In this document: positions 25,906 through 34,157 of the stretch, piece after piece
How positions within the stretch are numbered: position 1 is the first letter of the stretch
Layout: every line of letters begins with the position of its first letter
Assembly: GCF_014842915.1 (NCBI RefSeq)
Contig: NZ_JACYXI010000002.1
Location: forward strand, 248,001-312,000
From: Roseibium litorale
Lineage (GTDB): Bacteria > Pseudomonadota > Alphaproteobacteria > Rhizobiales > Stappiaceae
Reading direction: 5' to 3'
DNA length: 64,000 nucleotides
Translations under genes and position numbers: made by a program
The notes under the pieces: model-generated
What the model saw: the letters and a program-made list of their open reading frames with translations, nothing else
Databases searched by the model: none
What the model was told of the DNA's origin: nothing

Positions 25906-26460
25906 ATGACAGCACCTGCCTTTCTGACGGCAGCGGAAAAGGCCATACCGCAGATGCCACCGGTGCTCGCGTTCGGCCTGCGCCTCGCCCCGGCTGCGCC
26001 CGCAGAGCATCTACTCACACATATGGCGCGGAGCATCCTTGCCAAACACTCAGGGCTTCTCGCCAGACTGGGGCCGTACCGCCATTGCCGCTTCGCGCTC
26101 AGCGCCAGCGATGTGCCCATGTCCTTCTGTCTGGATCTAGGCAAGGATCCGCTGGTGATCACGGTTCACACGAACCCGCCTGAAGCCGACGCCCGGATCA
26201 CGGGCAAACTGGCAGCGCTCATCGGTCTGGTGCATGGGGTCTGGGACGGGGATGCGCTGTTCTTCTCGCGGGATCTGACGGTGGAGGGCGACACATCAGC
26301 AGCCCTTGCCTTGCGCAATGCGATTGATGATGCGGAGCTGGATCTTGGCGCGGAAATCGCCGCCCTCACCGGCCCTTTCTCAAACCCGGCAGCCCGGATC
26401 ATTTCCCTGGCCGAAAGCCTCACCGGCGTTCCCTTTACCCGGTCCGGAGCCATAAGATGA
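25906..26460 (+). CDS. ubiT: UbiT, SCP2-domain accessory factor of anaerobic ubiquinone synthesis
   Basis: A 184-residue SCP2 sterol-carrier-like protein. The lipid-binding core runs from about residue 60 (FALSASDVPMSFCLDLG) through DARITGKLAALIGLVHGVWDGDALFFSRDLTVEGDT. UbiT binds ubiquinone precursors in the oxygen-independent pathway, where UbiU-UbiV does the hydroxylations. The start is supported by GGAG 6 bases upstream. Its stop overlaps the ubiU start (ATGATGG), so the three genes form one coupled operon. The FNR-type box upstream fits expression when oxygen is scarce. Confidence 0.9.
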   Translation: MTAPAFLTAAEKAIPQMPPVLAFGLRLAPAAPAEHLLTHMARSILAKHSGLLARLGPYRHCRFALSASDVPMSFCLDLGKDPLVITVHTNPPEADARITGKLAALIGLVHGVWDGDALFFSRDLTVEGDTSAALALRNAIDDAELDLGAEIAALTGPFSNPAARIISLAESLTGVPFTRSGAIR

Positions 26461-27437
26461 TGGAACTAGTCTGCCCCGCCGGAACCCCGGCCTCCCTGCG
26501 CGCGGCCGTCGATGCCGGTGCGCATTCGGTCTATTGCGGCTTTGCCGACGACACCAACGCCCGCAATTTCCCGGGCCTCAATTTCTCGCGCGCGGAACTG
26601 GCCGCAGGCGTCGCCTATGCCAAAGCCAGGGGCTCGAAGGTGCTGGTTGCGATCAACACCTTTCCGGAGGCTGGAAACGAAGCCCTTTGGCACCGGGCGG
26701 TAGCAGATGCAGAAACCGCTGGCGCCCATGCGGTCATCCTCGCCGACCTCGGCCTGATCGCCTATGCGGCTGAAAAGCATCCGGGCCTGCGCCGTCATCT
26801 GTCCGTTCAGGCGGCAGCGGCCAATCCCGACATCATCAACTTCTATGCGGAAACCTTCGATGTGAAGCGGGTGGTGCTGCCCCGGGTCTTGAGCGTTCAG
26901 GAGATCGCCGCAATCAACCGGGAGATAGACACGGAAACAGAGGTCTTCGTCTTCGGTGGTCTCTGCGTCATGGCCGAGGGACGCTGTTCGCTCTCGTCTT
27001 TCATCACGGGCCGCTCACCCAATATGAACGGCGTCTGTTCTCCGGCGAGCCACGTCACCTATACCGAAGAAGGTCAGGAACTCGCCGCAAAGCTTGGCGG
27101 GTACACGATCCACCGGGCGTCCAAGGGCACACCCGCGCCCTACCCGACCCTGTGCAAGGGCTGTTTCAAGGTGGGCAGCCGCACCGGCTATGTGTTCGAG
27201 GATCCGGCCAGCCTAGATGCCTCCGAGCTGTTGCCCGCCCTAGCAAAGGCAGGCGTTACAGCGCTGAAGATCGAAGGGCGCCAGCGGTCCCGGGCCTATG
27301 TGGCGCAGGTGGTCCGCAATTTCCGGGCGGCCGTCGAGGCGCTGGAGGAAGGCCGCCCGGTACCTGCCGGAATGCTTGCCCAGCTGACGGAAGGCCAGAG
27401 CGCCACCGCTGGCGCCTATAACAAGATCTGGAGATAA
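26457..27437 (+). CDS. ubiU: UbiU, U32-family Fe-S protein for O2-independent ubiquinone hydroxylation
   Basis: A 326-residue member of the peptidase U32 family. Cys170, Cys177, Cys194 and Cys233 line up at a one-residue offset with the four 4Fe-4S ligands of E. coli UbiU (169, 176, 193, 232); the contexts are GGLCVMAEGRC, GVCSP and LCKGC. The N-terminal barrel start ELVCPAGTPASLRAAVDAGA is typical. It forms a complex with UbiV and uses prephenate rather than O2 as the oxygen source for ring hydroxylation in the E. coli pathway. It overlaps ubiT and precedes ubiV by 4 bases. It is not a protease despite the family name. Confidence 0.93.
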   Translation: MMELVCPAGTPASLRAAVDAGAHSVYCGFADDTNARNFPGLNFSRAELAAGVAYAKARGSKVLVAINTFPEAGNEALWHRAVADAETAGAHAVILADLGLIAYAAEKHPGLRRHLSVQAAAANPDIINFYAETFDVKRVVLPRVLSVQEIAAINREIDTETEVFVFGGLCVMAEGRCSLSSFITGRSPNMNGVCSPASHVTYTEEGQELAAKLGGYTIHRASKGTPAPYPTLCKGCFKVGSRTGYVFEDPASLDASELLPALAKAGVTALKIEGRQRSRAYVAQVVRNFRAAVEALEEGRPVPAGMLAQLTEGQSATAGAYNKIWR

Positions 27438-27441
27438 GCCC

Positions 27442-28335
27442 ATGGAGCTGACAATCGGACCTATTCAAGGCTTCTGGGACGCTGGTCACTGGAGCGACTT
27501 CTATGCCCGGCTGGCCGAAACGCCGGGCGTGACCAAAGTCGTTCTTGGCGAACTGGTCTGCTCCAAACGCCTGCCATTTTACCAGACGCGTATGCCTGAA
27601 GCCATTGAGCGCCTTCAGACTGGCGGCAAGCACGTTGCGGTCACAAGTCTGGCTCTGGTCACCTTGAAGCGCGAGCGCAAGATGACGGCGGAGCTTGCGG
27701 GCACCGGTCTGGAAGTTGAGGTCAACGACCTGACCGCACTAGCGCATATTCCCGAGCACGCTCCCTTCTCCGTTGGACCTCTGGTCAATGTTTATAACGA
27801 AGGAACGCTCTCCTATCTGAAACAGCGTGGAGCACGCAGCTTTTGCCTTCCGCCGGAGCTGCCTCTGGCCTCGGTTTCCCGCCTTGCTGCCAAGGCAGGC
27901 ACAACACCGGTGGAGGTTTGGGGCTGGGGCCGTCTGCCACTTGCGATCTCCGGCCGGTGCTATCACGCCCGCTATCATGACCGGGCCAAGGATCAGTGCC
28001 AGTTCGTCTGCGCCAATGACCCGGACGGGTTCGCGGTGGACACTCTGGACGATCAGACGTTTCTGGCTATCAATGGTGTGCAGACCCTGTCGGATCCTTG
28101 TGCAAACATGTCCCATGACCTGACCGCCCTGGAGGCTGCCGGTGTCGCCAGCCTGCGACTGTCGCCCCAACACACCGGCTTTTTCAACATCATCGCCCTT
28201 TTCCATGATCTGGTCTGCGGGCGCATTGATGCGGATGAGCTAAGCGCCCGCGCGCTTCCCCTGGCCCCAGGTGCCGCCTTCTGCAACGGCTTCCTGGGCG
28301 GACCGAACGGGATCAGCTGGTCAGGCCGGACATGA
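27442..28335 (+). CDS. ubiV: UbiV, U32-family Fe-S partner of UbiU
   Basis: A 297-residue partner of UbiU. Cys40, Cys173, Cys186 and Cys190 repeat the spacing of the E. coli UbiV cluster ligands (the last three at +13 and +4), in VLGELVC and GRCYHARYHDRAKDQCQFVC. GGAGATAAG precedes the ATG. It starts 4 bases after ubiU. It takes part in O2-independent hydroxylation of the ubiquinone ring together with UbiU and UbiT. A group of palindromic sequences follows in the downstream gap. Confidence 0.93.
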   Translation: MELTIGPIQGFWDAGHWSDFYARLAETPGVTKVVLGELVCSKRLPFYQTRMPEAIERLQTGGKHVAVTSLALVTLKRERKMTAELAGTGLEVEVNDLTALAHIPEHAPFSVGPLVNVYNEGTLSYLKQRGARSFCLPPELPLASVSRLAAKAGTTPVEVWGWGRLPLAISGRCYHARYHDRAKDQCQFVCANDPDGFAVDTLDDQTFLAINGVQTLSDPCANMSHDLTALEAAGVASLRLSPQHTGFFNIIALFHDLVCGRIDADELSARALPLAPGAAFCNGFLGGPNGISWSGRT

Positions 28336-28373
28336 TCTGCAGGATCTGGTATAAATGACCTGATTGCATGCGG

Positions 28374-28419
28374 CTCATCCTTCGCGACGCCTGGCGTCCG
28401 CTTGGCTTCTCAGGATGAG
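28374..28419. repeat. Palindromic intergenic element, CTCATCCT/AGGATGAG
   Basis: Inverted ends CTCATCCT (28374-28381) and AGGATGAG (28412-28419) enclose a GC-rich centre with CGACGCCTGGCGTCCGC. Elements with these ends are common between genes in rhizobia and relatives. It lies 39 bases after ubiV. Confidence 0.6.
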
Positions 28420-28491
28420 GGAGATGGGTGGCCTTAAAAGGCAACGATTCCGCTCTTTATTCATCGCAAGATGCTATGTAACGGATGCCCG

Positions 28492-28526
28492 CTGGCAGGC
28501 TTCGTGACCTTCGCGAAGCCTGCCAG
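28492..28526 (+). terminator. 13-bp hairpin between ubiV and the DUF6522-like gene
   Basis: CTGGCAGGCTTCG (28492-28504) pairs perfectly with CGAAGCCTGCCAG (28514-28526). A smaller GGAAC/GTTCC hairpin follows at 28526-28540. No T-run, so a terminator role is only likely. Nothing coding is seen in the rest of the 291-base gap. Confidence 0.5.
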
Positions 28527-28626
28527 GAACATGGAGTTCCCTTGCGGGAGGTCCTATAGATGAGCTGAATGCGGCTGCCCTGGGAACCGCGGCCTGAGAC
28601 AGGATAGAAAGCCCTGGAGAGCGCTC

Positions 28627-28932
28627 ATGACAGACAAAACGCTACCTGACGCTCCCGAGGTCGACGCTGAAGCCATCGCCGCCGGCTTCGGTATCCCGTC
28701 CGATGAGGTCCGGCAGCTCATGCGGTCCGGCGGGATGACGGGCAAACTTTATGTGGGGCAGGACGAGGATGCAGGTTCTTTCGCCTATGTCCTCTTTCAC
28801 CGCAACGCGAGACTTACCCTGATCCTGGACCAATCCGGCGCGGTGGTGAAAAGCTCAAGAATCAACTTCGGCGACCATCCTCTTCCCCCGGCGCTGCGGC
28901 ATGCACCACCGACGGGGCCGCTCAAGCAGTAA
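28627..28932 (+). CDS. Small DUF6522-like protein
   Basis: A 101-residue soluble protein. It reads like DUF6522 members: an N-terminal VDAEAIAAGFGIPSDEVRQLMRSGGMTG helix region, a GEDAG-like turn (QDEDAGSFAYVLFHRNARLTLILD) and a final VVKSSRINFGDHPLP. The assignment is by eye from remembered family patterns. The function of the family is unknown; it is often found beside genes for nitrogen-oxide respiration, which suits its place next to nnrU and ubiTUV. GGAGAG precedes the ATG. No FNR box was found directly upstream. Confidence 0.65.
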   Translation: MTDKTLPDAPEVDAEAIAAGFGIPSDEVRQLMRSGGMTGKLYVGQDEDAGSFAYVLFHRNARLTLILDQSGAVVKSSRINFGDHPLPPALRHAPPTGPLKQ

Positions 28933-29340
28933 TTAAGGACTTGCCCGGGAAAAGCTGACGGCACCCGCATGTCTTCGGGCGCCGCTAGCATTTCAGCCGC
29001 AGCCTTGCAGGCCGTTCGAGCCGCAGGTGCAGCCATCCGGATGGGAGGCTTCCGCCATGGGGGGCGTATTCTCGTCAGTGCAGATGACCTCGATCACCCA
29101 GTCCTCGGGTCCTGGAACCTTGTAGATCCAGTGAAACTGGCCGGGTCCGCCATCACACCAGAACCGGTGAGGCCCCTGTCACCACCGAGAACTGCGGCGT
29201 CAGGATTGCCGAACGCAGCCACTGCACAGTGATGACAGCCTTTTTCCGGGGTCCAAAGGCAGGTGCCTGCTCGATTGGCATTCCTCCCGCCAATCTGGAT
29301 AGCCTGTCCGGCCTCAGCGCAGGAGGTCTTTCCGGCAAGA
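28933..29340. other. Gap with a possible gene remnant
   Basis: About 400 bases without a gene I can support. On the minus strand two open pieces lie in different frames: one from ATG 29281 to a stop at 29153, and a second from about 29172 to the stop at 28993. The second reads like real protein (GPGQFHWIYKVPGPEDWVIE, a Cys-rich CTCGSNG tail) but has no start codon. They could be one small gene broken by a frameshift. The family is not recognised. Confidence 0.3.
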
Positions 29341-29574
29341 ATGGCAAGCGAACCAGCACCTTACACCCATGTTCTGAATGTGAGTGGAATGCCTTGCGCG
29401 TCGCGGCGCACCGCCGTTCTGCTCGCGTTCGAGGCGCTCCTGCCAGGCCAGTCTTTCGAGATCGTCAACGACCGGGACTGGCATGTCCATAGCCTGCTGT
29501 GGAGCCGTCCGCCCAGGCTGGTCGATGGCGCCGCGCTCTGCGTAACGCCTGACATGCGCGCTTTGGCTGAATGA
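29341..29574 (+). CDS. Small DUF2249-like protein
   Basis: A 77-residue protein starting MASEPAPYTHVLNVSGMPC. The pattern (L)NVSGMPCASRRTAVLLAFEALLPGQSFEIVNDRDWHVHSLLW matches the short beta-alpha-beta fold of DUF2249/TusA-like domains, in which an LDVRG(L/M)P strand is followed by a helix and G(E/Q)x(F/L)x(V/I)xxDR(D/E). DUF2249 proteins are frequent in denitrification and hemerythrin loci. The ribosome site is weak, and a longer frame starting at 29263 is possible, so both start and expression are uncertain. Confidence 0.55.
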   Translation: MASEPAPYTHVLNVSGMPCASRRTAVLLAFEALLPGQSFEIVNDRDWHVHSLLWSRPPRLVDGAALCVTPDMRALAE

Positions 29575-29734
29575 AGCCGCAGGCAGGGACGTGATGCCGC
29601 GCAAGTGATGCCCCGCCGCAGGATCTGACGGCGGACCATACGACTTCGGCACGAACAGCTTTCCTGCCGCATGCGGACAGCAGAACAGACGGATCCTCAG
29701 CGTCTTAAATGGCGCATCATCAAGGAGATCTGTC

Positions 29735-30088
29735 ATGAGCCTCATCAAGACCCTCGACCACAATCCGGATTTTACACCTGTTCACGCGTTGCCCGCGCCA
29801 GAGCGTCTCATTTCCGGCAGCCCGGAGTTCGACACCTGGGCCATGGACGAGTCCCGGGAAGGCAAGATCAAATCCGGAATCTGGCAGGCAACCCCTGGCC
29901 TGACCCGCTCTATCAAGGGAGAAACCTTCGAATTCTGCCATATCCTCGAAGGCCTGGTAGAGATCACCGAGGACGGCGGCGAGACCTACACCTACAAGGC
30001 GGGCGACAGCTTCGTCATGAAGCCCGGCTTCGTGGGCACCTGGCACACCATCGAGACCGTGCGCAAGATCTACGTGGTTTGCTACTGA
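29735..30088 (+). CDS. Cupin domain protein (DUF861/Cupin_3)
   Basis: A 117-residue single-domain cupin with AAGGAGAT about 7 bases before the ATG. After the leader, IKSGIWQATPGLTRSIKGETFEFCHILEGLVEITEDGG gives the first cupin motif and AGDSFVMKPGFVGTWHTIETVRKIYVV the second. This is the Cupin_3 pattern (GxWxxxPG, E-x-CxxLxG, PGxxGxWxxxE) found in EutQ-like and ureidoglycine-related proteins. The aromatic TWHTIET stretch is typical. The substrate and any metal are unknown. It stands alone, followed by a dispersed repeat. Confidence 0.85.
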   Translation: MSLIKTLDHNPDFTPVHALPAPERLISGSPEFDTWAMDESREGKIKSGIWQATPGLTRSIKGETFEFCHILEGLVEITEDGGETYTYKAGDSFVMKPGFVGTWHTIETVRKIYVVCY

Positions 30089-30119
30089 GCCGTTCTCTAC
30101 ACGCAAACACTCACCACCG

Positions 30120-30205
30120 CGCCGTCCCGGCCTTGTGCCGGGACCTTGGCCGTAAAGCCCTCCATCATCATACGGGGCGCAGCGAAGCGAAGATCCGGGA
30201 CCGGA
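30120..30205. repeat. Dispersed palindromic repeat, family A, diverged copy
   Basis: GTCCCGG-CCTTGTG-CCGGGAC (30123-30144 region) followed by a GGGGCGCAGCGAAGCGAAGATCCGGGACCGG block. It resembles the two-part elements at 16889-16988 and 35703-35812. It lies between the cupin stop and the 3' end of the argE-like gene. Confidence 0.5.
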
Positions 30206-30227
30206 GTGGGAGGGCTTCCAACGCCCC

Positions 30228-31385
30228 CTACCCCGCCAGTTCTCCCGCCAGCCGTTCCAGCATGGCCATACAGGCCGCCAGTTCCTCGCGCAGGATATAT
30301 TCATCGGGCCGGTGAGCGCGGGAGATGGAGCCTGGGCCGCAGATGATTGAGGGCACACCCGCTGCCTGAAACAGCCCCGCCTCCGTGCCGTAGCTCACGG
30401 ACTGGATGGCCTCCCCGCCCGACAGCCGCTCCATCAGCGCGACGAAACCTGCCTCCCGCGTTGGGGCCAGTGCAGGATAACTGGCAAGTTCCTGCCAGCT
30501 TGCCGACAGCGCACGCCCTTCCGTCTTTGCCGCAGCCAGAAGAGCATCAAGCTTTGCCAGCACCTTTGCACTCACATCCTGCGGTGCGGCACCGGGCACA
30601 GATCGGACCTCAAAGGCCAAACGGCATAGATCCGGAATGATGTTGACGGCGCTGCCGCCGGACACAATCCCCGCCACCACCGTTGAGGACGGCGGCGAGA
30701 AGCGCGCATCAAACGGCCCTTCCGCCTCCATTTTTGCCGAGAGATCGCGGACGAACAGCAGCAGTTCCGCCGCCGGATAAAGCGCATTCTCCCCCAGCGC
30801 CGGCTGGGAGCTGTGCGCGGCCTTGCCGGTGAAGGTGATTTCCACCGCCTGTTTACCCTTGTGGGAGAGCACGGGCCGCATGTCCGAGGGCTCGCCGACG
30901 ATGCAGCCCGTCGGCAGGGCGCACAGCTCCGGCAGCCTCGCAATCAGATGCGGCACGCCCCGGCAGCCGATTTCCTCATCATAGGAAAAGGCGATATGCA
31001 CCGGACGCTTCAGGTTTGCGGCCTTGAACAGGGGCACCGCCGCCAGCACGCAGGCGAGAAAGCCCTTCATGTCCGTGGCCCCGCGCCCGGTCAGCCGCCC
31101 GGCCTGGTCCGTCAGGCGGAAGGGATCGGAGGTCCAGACCTGCCCCTCCACCGGCACCACATCCATATGGCCGGAGAGAATATAGCCGGGCACATCCTTG
31201 GGCCCGATTGTCGCAAAGAGATTGACCCGGCCGCCTTCAGGTCCCGGCAGAACAGCGCAGTCTACCCCCTGTGTTGCGAGATAGCCTTGGACATACCCGG
31301 CAATCTCACCGTTCGGCCTGCCAGGCAGGCAGTCGAAACCGACGAGGGTGGTGAGGATCTCTTCAACGGATGAAACTGCAGTCAT
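30228..31385 (-). CDS. argE: Acetylornithine deacetylase (M20 family)
   Basis: A 385-residue M20 metallopeptidase-family deacylase. The metal and catalytic motifs are clear: SGHMDVVPV (His and Asp), GRGATDMKGF (bridging Asp), YDEEIGCRG (catalytic Glu then metal Glu), GEPSDM, and HRPDEY near the C-terminus. The dimerisation insert with KGKQAVEITFTGKAAHSS is present. It matches ArgE, which hydrolyses N-acetylornithine to ornithine, but ArgE-like copies outside arginine operons often act on other N-acyl amino acids. It is read alone leftward, divergent from the ALDH operon, with no arginine genes near. Confidence 0.82.
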   Translation of the reverse strand: MTAVSSVEEILTTLVGFDCLPGRPNGEIAGYVQGYLATQGVDCAVLPGPEGGRVNLFATIGPKDVPGYILSGHMDVVPVEGQVWTSDPFRLTDQAGRLTGRGATDMKGFLACVLAAVPLFKAANLKRPVHIAFSYDEEIGCRGVPHLIARLPELCALPTGCIVGEPSDMRPVLSHKGKQAVEITFTGKAAHSSQPALGENALYPAAELLLFVRDLSAKMEAEGPFDARFSPPSSTVVAGIVSGGSAVNIIPDLCRLAFEVRSVPGAAPQDVSAKVLAKLDALLAAAKTEGRALSASWQELASYPALAPTREAGFVALMERLSGGEAIQSVSYGTEAGLFQAAGVPSIICGPGSISRAHRPDEYILREELAACMAMLERLAGELAG

Positions 31386-31640
31386 AATCGGCCTCCGGTT
31401 CCGGTCATCATCCCGCCTTTCCGGCGAAGGTTGTGCCGAACTTCCGCGTCAGGACGGGATTTCCTGCCGGATCAGAGGGCTGGGAGCATGTACTCAGAGA
31501 GCAGTATTCTCCGGAGCCGCAGAGAATTGCGCAGCCACGCTGCCCAACAGTGCAATCATCCGTGAGCCGGTGACAAATGGCGCAAGCTTGCGCGCTGCTC
31601 CCTCTATGGTCTGAGCATGATCACGGGAGCAGCCTCGACT

Positions 31641-33104
31641 ATGACCCTCAGTTTCGATCCGGCGAAGCCGGAGTTCCGGTCCGGCCATTTCATTGGTGGG
31701 GAATTTGTTGCCGGTGCGCCGGAGCTTGCCATGCACCGCCCGTCTGATGGCGCTGAATTCGCGGGGTGCCCGGTTGCCGGTGAAGCGATTGTGGACCAGG
31801 CCGTCATAGCCGCAAAAGACGCGCTCAAGTCCAGCGGCTGGTCGACCTGCCGCCCGCGTGAACGCACCAACGCCATGCTTCGCTGGGCCGATTTGATCGA
31901 CAAAAACGCTGAAGAGCTGGCGCGGCTGGAATGTGTTCCCTCCACCCGCCTCATCAATCAGCTTATTGCCGGGGACATTGCAGTGACTGCGGAGCAAATC
32001 CGCTTCTTTGCTGAACTGGCTGACAAGGAAGGCGGCGATGTTGTGCCGACCGACAGCGGATCTTTCGGCATGATCGTGACGGAACCCTATGGCGTCGTCG
32101 GCGCCATTACGCCCTGGAACTTCCCCATCTCGATGGCAGGCTGGAAAATGGGGCCTGCGCTGGCGGCAGGAAATGCCGTAGTTCTGAAACCGTCCGAGAT
32201 GACTCCCTTTTCCACTCTCCGCATGGCGGAGCTTTCGGTGGAGGCGGGCATTCCAGCCGGTCTCGTCAACATCGTGCTGGGCGATGGCCCGGTCACCGGC
32301 AATGCGCTCACCGGCCACCCGGACATCGCCAAGGTCAGCTTCACCGGCTCCACCGGCGCGGGCTCCGCGATCATGGCCAATGTGGCACGCACGGGCATTA
32401 AGCCCATGACACTGGAACTGGGTGGCAAGAGCCCGCAGATCGTCTTTGCCGATGCGGATATTGCACTCGCCGCCGATTGCATCGCCCGGTCCATCCTCTT
32501 CAATGGCGGACAGGCGTGCGTTGCCGGAAGCAGAGTGATTGCCCATGCCAGCATCGCGGGTGAACTGGCAGAGCGGCTAACCACGCTGATGAGCGGCCAA
32601 AAGCCCGGCCCCGGCTGGGACGAGGCCACAACCTATTCCCCCTGCATTTCCGCCCGCCAGCGCGCCCGCGTCCACGGCCTTGTGCAGGCCGCCATCAGCG
32701 AAGGCGCTGAAGTGCTGGCCGGGGCGCGGGAGATGGATCATCCGGGCTATTTCTATGAGCCGACGCTGCTCACCAATGTCTCACAGGACAACATCGCCGT
32801 GCGCGAGGAAGTCTTCGGCCCTGTGCTGACACTGCAAACCTTCGAGAGTGACGAAGAGGCCTTCGCACTGGCGGATCACCCAACCTATGGCCTTGCGGCC
32901 GGGGTCTATAGCCGCGACGTTTCCAGGGCGCTGCGCAGCATCAAATCCATCGCTGCCGGCACGATCTGGATCAACCGTTATGGCCGGTCGCGCGACCACA
33001 TTCTGCCGACAGGAGGATATAAATCCTCCGGCATCGGCAAGGATCTTGGCCGCGACGCCTATCACGCCAACCGCCGCTCCAAGAGCGTGCTCATCGACCT
33101 GTGA
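31641..33104 (+). CDS. NAD(P)-dependent aldehyde dehydrogenase
   Basis: A 487-residue ALDH with the cofactor fold PWNFPISMAGWK, FTGSTGAGSAIM, general base Glu259 (LELGGKSP) and catalytic Cys293 (FNGGQACVAGSRV). The ATG at 31641 is favoured over the one at 31617 because GGGAG lies 11 bases before it and homologous starts resemble MTLSFDP; both are possible. Substrate is not evident. It is first in a three-gene run with tartrate/D-malate dehydrogenase and a GabD-type enzyme, each pair overlapping or nearly so, pointing to oxidation of a small aldehyde and a C4 acid. Confidence 0.85.
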   Translation: MTLSFDPAKPEFRSGHFIGGEFVAGAPELAMHRPSDGAEFAGCPVAGEAIVDQAVIAAKDALKSSGWSTCRPRERTNAMLRWADLIDKNAEELARLECVPSTRLINQLIAGDIAVTAEQIRFFAELADKEGGDVVPTDSGSFGMIVTEPYGVVGAITPWNFPISMAGWKMGPALAAGNAVVLKPSEMTPFSTLRMAELSVEAGIPAGLVNIVLGDGPVTGNALTGHPDIAKVSFTGSTGAGSAIMANVARTGIKPMTLELGGKSPQIVFADADIALAADCIARSILFNGGQACVAGSRVIAHASIAGELAERLTTLMSGQKPGPGWDEATTYSPCISARQRARVHGLVQAAISEGAEVLAGAREMDHPGYFYEPTLLTNVSQDNIAVREEVFGPVLTLQTFESDEEAFALADHPTYGLAAGVYSRDVSRALRSIKSIAAGTIWINRYGRSRDHILPTGGYKSSGIGKDLGRDAYHANRRSKSVLIDL

Positions 33105-33112
33105 GAGAACAC

Positions 33113-34147
33113 ATGGCCCCTTATCGCATTGCAGTCATTCCCGGCGACGGCATCGGCATTCCCGTTACGGAAGCTGCACTCGCCGTAGCCGCCAAGGCCC
33201 TGCCCGGCAAGCTGGACACAGTCACCTTCCCCTGGTCCTGCGACTATTATCTGCAGACGGGCCGGATGATGCCGGAAGACGGCATCGAGACCCTGCGCGG
33301 CTTTGATGCCATCTACCTGGGCGCCGTCGGCTGGCCGCAGAAGGTGCCGGATTCGGTGTCACTGCATGGCCTGCTGCTGCCGATCCGCAAGGCCTTCGTG
33401 CAATATGCCAACATCCGCCCGCACCGCGTGCTGGCTGGCGTCGAAGGCCCGCTGCGCAAGGGCGGCTTCGACATCCTGTGCATCCGCGAGAACACCGAAG
33501 GCGAATACTCCGGTGCAGGCGGACGCGTTCACCAAGGCACAAAGGATGAGGTTGCGGTGGAGACGGCAATCTTCACCCGCGCCGGGGTCGAGCGCATCCT
33601 GCGCTTCGGCTTCGAGCAGGCCCGCAAGCGCAGCAAGCGCCTAGCCTCGGTCACCAAATCCAACGCGCAGAAATATTCCATGGTGTTCTGGGATGAGGTG
33701 ACGAAGGAACTGGCCGCCGAATATCCGGACGTTGCCGTCAGCCATTACCACATCGATGCCATCGCCGCCCGCATGGTGATGGCGCCCGAAAGCCTCGACG
33801 TGGTGGTCGCCTCAAACCTCTTCGGCGACATTCTCACCGATCTGGGCGCTGCCATTCAGGGCGGCCTCGGCTTCGCCGCCTCCGCCAACATCAACCCGGA
33901 CCGTTCTGCCCCGTCCATGTTCGAGCCGGTGCATGGCTCTGCGCCCGATATCGCGCATCTGGGCATCGCCAACCCGCTGGCCGCCATCTGGTCCGCCGCC
34001 ATGATGCTGGAGCATCTGGGCGAGGCAGAAGCTGCCACCCGCATCATGACCGCCATGGAACAGGCCACCGCACGCGGCATCGGCACAGTGCCGGGACAGA
34101 ACAAGACGGATGAAATCACCCAGGCCGTCATTGCGGCGCTGGATTGA
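33113..34147 (+). CDS. Tartrate dehydrogenase/D-malate dehydrogenase (TtuC/DmlA family)
   Basis: A 344-residue member of the isocitrate/isopropylmalate dehydrogenase superfamily. Features: IAVIPGDGIGIPVTEAAL at the start, RENTEGEYSG (substrate arginine and the TtuC-type loop), VTKSNAQKYS, the metal Asp in ASNLFGDILTDLGA, and EPVHGSAPDIAHLGIANPLAA. The substrate loop and length fit the tartrate dehydrogenase/decarboxylase-D-malate group rather than LeuB. It catalyses NAD-dependent oxidative decarboxylation of malate- or tartrate-type acids. The ATG at 33113, with GAGAG just before it, is preferred to the GTG at 33101 that overlaps the ALDH stop. Confidence 0.88.
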   Translation: MAPYRIAVIPGDGIGIPVTEAALAVAAKALPGKLDTVTFPWSCDYYLQTGRMMPEDGIETLRGFDAIYLGAVGWPQKVPDSVSLHGLLLPIRKAFVQYANIRPHRVLAGVEGPLRKGGFDILCIRENTEGEYSGAGGRVHQGTKDEVAVETAIFTRAGVERILRFGFEQARKRSKRLASVTKSNAQKYSMVFWDEVTKELAAEYPDVAVSHYHIDAIAARMVMAPESLDVVVASNLFGDILTDLGAAIQGGLGFAASANINPDRSAPSMFEPVHGSAPDIAHLGIANPLAAIWSAAMMLEHLGEAEAATRIMTAMEQATARGIGTVPGQNKTDEITQAVIAALD

Positions 34148-34157
34148 GGATAAAGCC

